This document shows, piece by piece, positions 35,409 to 42,157 of a stretch of DNA of 47,234 nt. Origin of the DNA: a virus. Position 1 is the stretch's first letter; every line of letters begins with the position of its first letter. The stretch covers positions 1-47,234 of IMG/VR virus record IMGVR_UViG_3300025636_000009. One strand, written 5' to 3'. A model generated the notes under the pieces. It was given only the letters and a program-made list of their open reading frames with translations, did not search any database and was not told the DNA's origin. A program made the position numbers and the translations under genes.

Positions 35409-36584
35409 TTAGCTGAAGCTAACTGCACTATCAGTGATGTCAACTTTACCTAAGTAGTCAGCTGCGTTACCAAGCGACGAAGCAGTGTTTGTTAGTTCAA
35501 CATAACCATAACGTGTCATGAAGCTAACTACTGGTTCGAATGTCGCTGGATCTAGTACTGTACCTGAGCTCATTAGCGGGATGTATGGGCAATAGAATGC
35601 CGCTGCATCTGATTCGCTTGAACCTTTGTAACCAATTAGTACTGGAGCACTGTCTGATGCATATGTGTTAACATATACTTTCATTGCGTTGTTCAATGTA
35701 CCAACCATTTTAGTGTTAGTTGGTGCTTCGAATGTACCTTCTGTTGTACGTGCAAACGCTGAAGTTGTTGCAGACTGTAGGATTGTAAGCGCGAATGGCG
35801 ATACAACTGCCCAGTTACCTGCGCCACGACGTGTGCGCTGTGCGATCAAGTTACTTACGCGGTTGATTTGCACTGCAAGAGCTGCATGCTCGTCACCAAC
35901 GAAAGTAGCTGTACCTGATACTGCTGCTTGGTTATATGTTTCAGCAGCATTACCAGCAAGTGTAGCTAATGAAGATAATACTTCTTGGTCGATCTCAGCA
36001 GTAATCTCTTGTGCAAGAGCTGCCATGATTTCTGCTTCAACGTCAATACCGTGCTGCGACTGTGCGTCTTGTGCAGCTTCGAAGGTCCAACGTGCGCTTA
36101 GTTTGCGTGTTTTCGCTTCTACAGTCTGTTTCAAGATCTGAATTGACATTCTGTTACCAGCTACGCCTTCGTATGCTGCTGTTGCATCTGCTTTGCCACT
36201 TGTAGCATTACCTGAATATGCTTCAGCAATTTTGAATGGGCTTAGTGCTTCTTCGCCTGCTGATGCACCTGATGCACCTGAGCCTACTGTGTCGCTATAG
36301 CGAACACGTAGAGTGTGAATTTGACCGACTGGTCCGGTCATTGGCTGGACACCAACTAGCTCGTTTGCAATAACTGTTGGCATCACACGTCTGATTACTG
36401 GAAGAATCACACGATTTAGTGTTGCTACGTTACCGGCAGAAGTAGCACCGGCTGTTGCTGTCTCTGAAAGATACCTACGAGTATTTTCAAGAGTAGTTTC
36501 CATTACCGCTTTTTTGTTTCCGTTTAGGCCTTCAACAAGTGCTTGCTTAGTGTCCTGCCAGCGGCTTTCTAATAGTTCTGACAT
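35409..36584 (-). CDS. 23: Major capsid protein gp23
   Basis: T4-type HK97-fold major capsid protein that forms the hexamers of the head shell. The stretch around residues 55-95 (VILPVIRRVMPTVIANELVG, then VQPMTGPVGQIHTLRVRY) is the hallmark gp23 N-domain start. At 391 residues it is clearly shorter than T4 gp23 (521). A gp21-type cleavage motif L-x-E occurs at residues 39-41 (RRYLSE, before TATAG), which would remove a 41-residue propeptide; a second candidate (LLE) is at 4-6. The ATG follows AGGAG. It sits last in the head operon after gp22 and directly before a strong terminator, so it can accumulate as the dominant product. The closest alternative, a gp24 vertex homologue, is less likely because of synteny. 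Confidence 0.95.
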   Translation of the reverse strand: MSELLESRWQDTKQALVEGLNGNKKAVMETTLENTRRYLSETATAGATSAGNVATLNRVILPVIRRVMPTVIANELVGVQPMTGPVGQIHTLRVRYSDTVGSGASGASAGEEALSPFKIAEAYSGNATSGKADATAAYEGVAGNRMSIQILKQTVEAKTRKLSARWTFEAAQDAQSQHGIDVEAEIMAALAQEITAEIDQEVLSSLATLAGNAAETYNQAAVSGTATFVGDEHAALAVQINRVSNLIAQRTRRGAGNWAVVSPFALTILQSATTSAFARTTEGTFEAPTNTKMVGTLNNAMKVYVNTYASDSAPVLIGYKGSSESDAAAFYCPYIPLMSSGTVLDPATFEPVVSFMTRYGYVELTNTASSLGNAADYLGKVDITDSAVSFS

Positions 36585-36604
36585 TTTGGTTTTCTCCTAA
36601 TTAA

Positions 36605-37696
36605 TTATAAACCTGCTAAACGACGGAGATCAATTACGTTCTCGTCTTTAGCTTTATTTTGTGTGACACTCGCGTCACGGTTGCCTGTTACTTCAATGCC
36701 TTCTGATAATACTGCCTTCTGCTTGGCTGGACCTTTACTGTCAATTACTGACGGTAGATATTTGTCAAACTGTGAGCGTAGCTTTGTAGTTTGTACTGAT
36801 TCCAGTAAGTCTGTCATAATTTCTCTTTGAGCCTTGTTTAAAGGACTAATAAGATCATTAATTGTTTGTTTGCGTTGTGCTGATTCGATTAAATGTTTCT
36901 TTTCATTTTGGGTCGACTCAGCCAATTTAAGTGCTTTTTCAGCAGCAACTTTTGCTTCTGAAAGTTGTGTTTCTTTTAAGTTAACTACTTTCATTAGCTT
37001 TGCTACTTCTGATTTTTCATTTAAATAGCTACCTGCATATTCGTTAGCAAATGCTTCGAATAGTCTACGACCAAAGTCGTTACGACGAGCTGATTCAATA
37101 TCTTCTTTAAGTGCAGAGATCTCTTTGTTAAGACCTTTGCTAACTGTTTCCGATACTAGAGCAGCACTACGGTTAATGAAGCTCTTTTGAACTTCTGCAA
37201 ATTTTTCTTTCGCTTCTTTGACAAGTTTAACTTTAGTTTCAGCTAAGTCTTTCTTGTCTTCATAAAATTCTGCAATTTCTTTTGATAGTGATTCTACGAC
37301 AAATTCTTCAAGCTTTGCAAATTTACTTGCCATTAGCTTTTGGTCTTCGTGCAGTTCGCCAACTTCTTTGCCTAGTTGTTGCGTTACAAATTTTTGTAAT
37401 AGAGTTGCATTTTCACGCATTGCTACTGCATACTTTGCTTTTGCTTCAGCTAGTTGCTTGCGATCTTCTGCAAACTCTGAAATTTCTTCTGCAAGACGCT
37501 CGGATAACATTTTATCAATTGCTTCAACCATTGTTTGCTTGTCGTGTTCGTACTTTGTAGCGAACTCTTCACGCAACTCAGCAGTTACCTGCTGCTTGTT
37601 TTCTTTGATTTTGCTTTCCCAAGCCTCTTCGATAGAGACACGCACTTCATCTGAAACTACATCATTTTCGAATAGTGTTTTAAGTGCATCCAACAT
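36605..37696 (-). CDS. 22: Prohead core scaffold protein gp22
   Basis: A 363-residue, almost wholly alpha-helical, highly charged protein with long coiled-coil stretches (repeated EF-x-ED-x-K/Q segments around residues 70-190). This fits the scaffolding core of T4-like proheads, which is degraded by gp21 during maturation. Many L-x-E-like sites are present. The ATG follows AGGAG 8 nt upstream. It lies between gp21 and gp23, the canonical position, with gaps of 14 and 20 bp. Identity rests on synteny plus composition more than on sequence motifs. Confidence 0.88.
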   Translation of the reverse strand: MLDALKTLFENDVVSDEVRVSIEEAWESKIKENKQQVTAELREEFATKYEHDKQTMVEAIDKMLSERLAEEISEFAEDRKQLAEAKAKYAVAMRENATLLQKFVTQQLGKEVGELHEDQKLMASKFAKLEEFVVESLSKEIAEFYEDKKDLAETKVKLVKEAKEKFAEVQKSFINRSAALVSETVSKGLNKEISALKEDIESARRNDFGRRLFEAFANEYAGSYLNEKSEVAKLMKVVNLKETQLSEAKVAAEKALKLAESTQNEKKHLIESAQRKQTINDLISPLNKAQREIMTDLLESVQTTKLRSQFDKYLPSVIDSKGPAKQKAVLSEGIEVTGNRDASVTQNKAKDENVIDLRRLAGL

Positions 37697-37710
37697 AGTG
37701 TTTTCTCCTG

Positions 37711-38337
37711 TTATTGGAGTCTACTGATTATATTAATCAGAGATTCTTTTAAATATTTTTGTGCCTTGTCGTCATGTTTAGTTGCCTGTGCTAATTCATA
37801 TGCCTTCATTCCCCCACGTGCATTCATTAAGTGTTCATAAATTGGTGTAGGATATGCACCAGGGGCGCTAGGCTGAGCCACAACGTCCACAGTGATTATT
37901 TCGAAGTCAGAAACGGTATTACTGCCGTCATCTGCTACATTACCACTACCACGTGACGAGACACCTAGTTTAACGCCGCTTCCAAGCATTGTTTTAACTA
38001 GTTGTCCCATCGGAGTTGGTAGTATTTTCATTTTTCCGTAACCGTTTGGGCCATCCATCCAACATTCGGATATCATGTGACTTACACGGTCTAGGTTAAC
38101 ATTAAGTCCTTCTGGATGATCAACTTCGCCAAGAACACTGTAACCACCAGCAATTTGTTCGCTGAGAGTTTTGACAGCCCTGCCAATTTCATTCACAGGA
38201 TACACACGCTGATTAGCGTTGCGTACTCCGCCTTGTATCATAATACCTTTCATGTACAAGTCTTTTCCTTCGTTAGCAGACTCAACGATAATATTCGCTT
38301 GGTCGAAACTTAGGTGCTCTCTTAAAAAGTTATTCAT
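37711..38337 (-). CDS. 21: Prohead core protein protease gp21
   Basis: A 208-residue serine protease of the T4 gp21 type (peptidase family S77) that matures the prohead by cutting core and shell proteins after [LI]-x-E. Visible catalytic region: H74 in GEVDHPEG, the Ser in GVSSRG (S127 or S128) and D151 in TVDVVAQPSAPGAY, which also carries the conserved Pro-Ser-Ala-Pro turn. The length is close to T4 gp21 (212). The ATG follows AAGGA 6 nt upstream, 16 bp after the gp67-like gene. An IVE motif near residue 19 could be an autocleavage site. Confidence 0.93.
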   Translation of the reverse strand: MNNFLREHLSFDQANIIVESANEGKDLYMKGIMIQGGVRNANQRVYPVNEIGRAVKTLSEQIAGGYSVLGEVDHPEGLNVNLDRVSHMISECWMDGPNGYGKMKILPTPMGQLVKTMLGSGVKLGVSSRGSGNVADDGSNTVSDFEIITVDVVAQPSAPGAYPTPIYEHLMNARGGMKAYELAQATKHDDKAQKYLKESLINIISRLQ

Positions 38338-38353
38338 TCACCGTCCTTAAAAT

Positions 38354-39298
38354 TTACTGGCCTATAACACTTTTTGTGCCGTTAGTTCCAGTTTCGCCAC
38401 CGCTTTGTTTCTTTTCTGCGCCGTGACCTTTTGGCTGAGCTTTCATTGATTTGCTCGCCTTACCACCTGGAACATTTACGTTACCAGTTGACATATCTTT
38501 TGGGTTTTGGTCGCTTAGTGCCGAGCCTTTTAAGTTTCCTTTATTAGCTTCAACGCCAGCTTCTGTTCCAGCTTGATTTAAATTACCTGCTGTTCCGCCC
38601 ATATCGTTTTTGCCTGCAACAGCTGACTTAGTATTTTGACCGTTGTCACCCATTGTAGCATTTATTTTTTCTACGTATTCACGCATTGTTTCTGATTCTG
38701 ACTTTTTTGACTCGTCAACTTCTTTGTCGTCCTCGTCTTCATCATCTGATTCAAAAGCATATGATTCTTCTTCAGCATTGTCTTCAGTATCGCCCATGTC
38801 CATGTCCATGTCGTCATCACCTTCGTCATCGCCTTCGTCGCCTTCGTCATCGCCTGACATCATTTTTTCAAATTCAGCTTTTAATTCGTCTAGTGCGTCT
38901 TCTAGGTCTTCAACACGATCTTCAACATCGCCTTCGCCTTCTTCGCTATCAGCGTCCATATCAGGTGCCATATCGTCAACATCACCTTCTAGATCGTCTG
39001 CCATGTCCCCGCCAAACGCAACCATTGGATCTGCTTCAACTTCAAACTCTTCTAAGTCAAAGCCTTCGTCTAGATCTTCGTCGTCAGACTCTTCAACTTC
39101 GTCATCAGTTGACTCATCAACTTCTTCGTCGTTGTCATCTTCGTCGTCAGACTCTTCAACGTCTTCGTCTTCTAATAATGATTCATAAATATCGCGTGAT
39201 TTTTCAACAACGATTTCGTGGAAAAGCTCTTCTGCGCCAGCTTTATCTTCGTTGATAAGACGCTCGAGCATTTCTTCAAATTTATTTAGATCTGCCAT
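38354..39298 (-). CDS. Acidic prohead core protein, gp67-like, enlarged
   Basis: Residues 1-42 form a helix (FEEMLERLINED, LFHEIVVEKSRDIYESLL) similar in layout to T4 gp67, where a short helix precedes a run of Asp and Glu. Residues 42-215 are extremely acidic (EESDDEDDNDEEVDES and similar), with one coiled segment near 128-146. Residues 216-314 are Gly/Asn/Lys-rich and no longer acidic. T4 gp67 is only about 80 residues, so this is much longer. Gene order (portal, this gene, gp21, gp22, gp23) supports a core component. It has an exact TATAAATA late promoter 53 bp upstream and an AGGAG ribosome binding site. Expected partners are gp21, gp22 and gp20. Confidence 0.72.
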   Translation of the reverse strand: MADLNKFEEMLERLINEDKAGAEELFHEIVVEKSRDIYESLLEDEDVEESDDEDDNDEEVDESTDDEVEESDDEDLDEGFDLEEFEVEADPMVAFGGDMADDLEGDVDDMAPDMDADSEEGEGDVEDRVEDLEDALDELKAEFEKMMSGDDEGDEGDDEGDDDMDMDMGDTEDNAEEESYAFESDDEDEDDKEVDESKKSESETMREYVEKINATMGDNGQNTKSAVAGKNDMGGTAGNLNQAGTEAGVEANKGNLKGSALSDQNPKDMSTGNVNVPGGKASKSMKAQPKGHGAEKKQSGGETGTNGTKSVIGQ

Positions 39299-39351
39299 TT
39301 TTATTCTCCTATAAATGTTTTACCTATGGTAAGGCTGTCAAATGTATTTAC

Positions 39352-39359
39352 TATTTATA
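39352..39359 (-). promoter_or_regulatory. T4-type late promoter for the gp67-like/21/22/23 operon
   Basis: An exact TATAAATA on the minus strand in the 99-bp gap before the gp67-like gene, 53 bp from its ATG. It would drive the whole core-protease-capsid operon down to the terminator at 35359. Confidence 0.8.
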
Positions 39360-39397
39360 TAAAATATGGCATGATAATAGGCTCAAAACGAATCGTT

Positions 39398-40129
39398 TTA
39401 AGAAATGTTGAATATTTTTTTGAAATCTTCAATAGATAAGTGTTTTAAATTACTAAATTTATTTATCTGAGGAGGTATAAAGTTATCTTGTGCTATTACT
39501 CTGTAAAATTGTATTCTTGGATTGTCTTTAATAACAGTGCATGTTTGTTTTAACCAATTTCCGTAATACGTAGCACCATCGGACATTCTTTTATAGTTAG
39601 GTGTTCCTGCATAAACATTATTAACTATTGTATTGTTTTCCAAGCCAGCATAATCAAATCCTAAAATGAATATTTTTTTATAATTAGGCATATATTGAGT
39701 TGCTAAATGAAGTGCAGTAGGTCCTGAACTCCAACCTTTACTAGGCTTAAAATAGTTAAATCCTTGTAATTTTTTGTATGCCTTATTTTGATTAGTCCAT
39801 ACGTTTGGATTGTGCATTTGATACTTCTTTTTATCAATTTCAAGTATCATTTTTACGTCAACTGCAACTAAGTAGTCAGGGTCAAACTCTCTATATAAAG
39901 CATTACACCCGTATACTTTTCCATATTGTTGCAATTTTTTAGGGTCAATACTTTTACGACTTGTTCCGTTGCCTAAGACAAATCCGTATTCGTCTTTAAG
40001 ATGGTCTGTTAGAGTCTTTTTTTGAGGTTGACTTTCGTAAAGTTTTTCAACTTTTTTTTGTCGACGTCTTTCAGCTAATAGTGCTTGTACTTGTTTTTTA
40101 GTATATTGAGACTTATCTAACTTAGGCAT
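39398..40129 (-). CDS. Rossmann-like accessory protein, possible glycan-modifying type
   Basis: A 243-residue protein, not a T4 core gene. After a basic N-terminus with a Lys/Arg-rich helix, it has YGFVLGNGTSRKSIDPKKL, then GCNALYREFDPDYLVAVD (given in parts), then SGPTALHLATQYMPNYKKIFILGFDY. A G-N-G-x-S-R loop followed by a [VC]-x-x-D strand end and a later SGPxALHLA helix recalls the DUF115/sialyltransferase-like Rossmann proteins that phages often carry. That comparison is from memory and unverified. Base composition is visibly more AT-rich than the flanking head genes. The ATG overlaps the preceding stop (TAATG). It looks like a cargo gene inserted in the head cluster. Confidence 0.6.
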   Translation of the reverse strand: MPKLDKSQYTKKQVQALLAERRRQKKVEKLYESQPQKKTLTDHLKDEYGFVLGNGTSRKSIDPKKLQQYGKVYGCNALYREFDPDYLVAVDVKMILEIDKKKYQMHNPNVWTNQNKAYKKLQGFNYFKPSKGWSSGPTALHLATQYMPNYKKIFILGFDYAGLENNTIVNNVYAGTPNYKRMSDGATYYGNWLKQTCTVIKDNPRIQFYRVIAQDNFIPPQINKFSNLKHLSIEDFKKIFNIS

Positions 40130-40380
40130 TAAAGACCGCCCGCAGCAACTTCCTGAGCTGCTATTCCATACATTTGTCTAACAAAATTTAATTCTTCTGT
40201 TTTTTCTCTGTTATGTAATTCGGCTGCTTTTCGTGCGCGGTTGATCTGTCTTAATGTTAGTCTAGTTTTTCTTGTATCGTCAAGAGATACTACACTGTCA
40301 TCGTATGCTGGATCATAACGATCGTCTTCCTGTGGAAGAAGTGTTTCTTTGTCATAATAAAAAAGTTCACGTAGTATCAT
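40129..40380 (-). CDS. Small conserved-type protein next to the portal, 83 residues
   Basis: The sequence ILRELFYYDKETLLPQEDDRYDP, then RKTRLTLRQINRARKAAELHNREK, then FVRQMYG resembles a short protein I recall downstream of gp20 in marine T4-like phages; its role is unknown. It has an acidic N-terminal half and a basic helical second half. No Shine-Dalgarno is visible before the ATG at 40378-40380. The 13-bp gap to the gp20 stop contains GATAAATA instead. Translation could depend on coupling to gp20, or on a leaderless late transcript. A prohead or neck accessory role is a guess from position. Confidence 0.7.
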   Translation of the reverse strand: MILRELFYYDKETLLPQEDDRYDPAYDDSVVSLDDTRKTRLTLRQINRARKAAELHNREKTEELNFVRQMYGIAAQEVAAGGL

Positions 40381-40385
40381 ATTAT

Positions 40386-40393
40386 TATTTATC
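40386..40393 (-). promoter_or_regulatory. Possible late promoter in the gp20 / 83-residue gene gap
   Basis: GATAAATA on the minus strand fills most of the 13-bp gap, ending 5 bp before the ATG. The expected start site would fall at or inside the start codon, giving a leaderless or truncated message. It may be chance. Confidence 0.3.
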
Positions 40394-42157
40394 TTATATT
40401 GTTACATCATTAGGTTGACCAGCTGCTGGTGCACCAGCATTACCGAGACTATTGCCAGTCGATGTATCAGGAGGTGGTGCTTCGCCGCCATCAACACCGG
40501 GTTCGTCACCAGGTACTTCTGCATCAAGGCTGTCTAAATCTGACCCAATTGCAGATGAACTTATACCAACACCTCTCATTTCAGCAGCAGCATCAGCTGT
40601 GCTCCTATCTAATGTTTCGTCATTTTCTTCTCGCCACAAACGTTCATTTTCTGCAATTTCTTCTGCACTCATTCCTAAGAAGCGTGACATTGCAAATCTA
40701 TTTGAAATGTACGGTATTGCACTCATTTGTGTGTATGTTGGTACACGAGCATTATCAAGTTCTGCTTGTCGATAACTTGCAAAGTTTTGCGGAGCTTCAA
40801 AACCAATATCAAACATATTAGTGTCGATATTAATACCTTTTGTAAGAATATATCTTTTGAATTCTTGATTAAGATTTTCAATTAATAGTCCTTGCAAACG
40901 TTCGCAGTAAGTGTTAAATCTTAACTCTTGGATGTAAGCGGTTCCGACTCTGCCATCGTTATATGAACTAGCTCCGTCATCTGCACCTGTAGGAAGATAA
41001 GAGGAAGGAATTCGTAAACCGCGTACAAGCTTATTAGTAAAGTAACGTAAATCATCAATCTCTCCTAAGTTAGTACCGCCCGGAAGTGTTTCTACTTTAG
41101 ATCCACGTCCTTCTGCTGTTTGAGGGAAGAAGTAATCTTCGTTGATTGACAGAGGATTGTATGACGAGTCTATGACATTCGCTCCTCCTCCTGTTGACGA
41201 TGGGATACGTCTTTGATGTATTTCCGTTTTTACACGTTCAACAAATTGCATAGCAAGGTGTGATGGCATGTTACCCACATCAACGTAGAATACTCTGCGC
41301 TCAGGCGCACGTTGTACTCGATAGATGATAATAGCATCTTCGAGTAATTCTTTTTGTTTGTAAACTTTAAAAATAGTTTCTAATAATGAATTACCAAATG
41401 GAAAGTTATTGTCTAAGCCTTCAGATAAACTTAGATGCACAATGTGTTCTGCTGATACTGCTAGCTCACCGTCATCTAAACTAAATCTAGAACCTGGAGG
41501 ATTAGCTCCTCCGCCTGTCATTCCCCTTGATCCGCCTGTTGGTTGATATTGTCCTCCATGCGGATTAGTTATATTTCCGTTAGTTTGATGAGGAGTTGTT
41601 GCAACTAGATCTCTAAAATTAAAGTTTACATTTTTTATAATGTATTGTTCCGCAACTTTTCCTTCACTTTCATTAACAATAATGCGTGTTACATTTGCAG
41701 GATCAATATGAAACAGTTTTTTAGTTTCTGGATCTCTTAAGAAAAATTGATCACCATACTTAAAGGTATTTCTTAAAATTCGAAACATTCTAGTTTCAAA
41801 TTTTTGTATTTTACACCACTGTTTTAGGTATTGACCTAAAATATTAATTTCGTTATTAGTTGCATTTTTATTGAAGTTAAACTTAAAGTTAGTTTGATTT
41901 GAATCATTCTTCTGTGTGCAAAATTCAGCAAGGATATCTAATGCGGCATTAACTTCCGAATCCATATCCATTGTATTATATTGTCCGTAACGATCAACAC
42001 GATTCGGAGCACCAACGTAAACGTCTGGAAGATAAGAACTATAATTAGACCTAGCTGGACCAGCATTAAGTCCTCCTCGATTACTTCCGAGAGGACTATA
42101 AGACCCTGATATATTATTTTCTGTGTTTACCGGTGTAAAAAATTTCTTCCAGCTCAT
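40394..42157 (-). CDS. 20: Portal vertex protein gp20
   Basis: T4-type portal: a dodecameric ring at the unique head vertex through which DNA is packaged and the tail attached. The conserved motif VQRAPERRVFYVDVGN lies at residues 281-296, after the helix LLEDAIIIYR. A Gly/Pro-rich loop (about 200-222) and an acidic, Gly/Pro-rich C-terminal tail (about 535-587) flank the core. At 587 residues it is somewhat longer than T4 gp20 (524). Start ATG overlaps the tape-measure stop (TAATG), with AAGGA 8 nt upstream. Being coupled to a tape-measure gene rather than to gp19 is unusual. Confidence 0.94.
   Translation of the reverse strand: MSWKKFFTPVNTENNISGSYSPLGSNRGGLNAGPARSNYSSYLPDVYVGAPNRVDRYGQYNTMDMDSEVNAALDILAEFCTQKNDSNQTNFKFNFNKNATNNEINILGQYLKQWCKIQKFETRMFRILRNTFKYGDQFFLRDPETKKLFHIDPANVTRIIVNESEGKVAEQYIIKNVNFNFRDLVATTPHQTNGNITNPHGGQYQPTGGSRGMTGGGANPPGSRFSLDDGELAVSAEHIVHLSLSEGLDNNFPFGNSLLETIFKVYKQKELLEDAIIIYRVQRAPERRVFYVDVGNMPSHLAMQFVERVKTEIHQRRIPSSTGGGANVIDSSYNPLSINEDYFFPQTAEGRGSKVETLPGGTNLGEIDDLRYFTNKLVRGLRIPSSYLPTGADDGASSYNDGRVGTAYIQELRFNTYCERLQGLLIENLNQEFKRYILTKGINIDTNMFDIGFEAPQNFASYRQAELDNARVPTYTQMSAIPYISNRFAMSRFLGMSAEEIAENERLWREENDETLDRSTADAAAEMRGVGISSSAIGSDLDSLDAEVPGDEPGVDGGEAPPPDTSTGNSLGNAGAPAAGQPNDVTI

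Noticed and set aside
38643-39255. Two long plus-strand frames opposite the acidic core gene
   Set aside because: They are Ser-rich and Arg/Leu-rich read-throughs produced by the repetitive Asp/Glu codons of the minus-strand gene. No ribosome binding site or promoter.
39460-39467. GATAAATA on the minus strand inside the 243-residue gene
   Set aside because: It lies within AT-rich coding sequence and the exact TATAAATA at 39352 is a better promoter for the next operon.
40429-40821. Plus-strand frame of 130 codons opposite gp20
   Set aside because: Gln/His/Leu-rich shadow of the portal gene; no regulatory signals.
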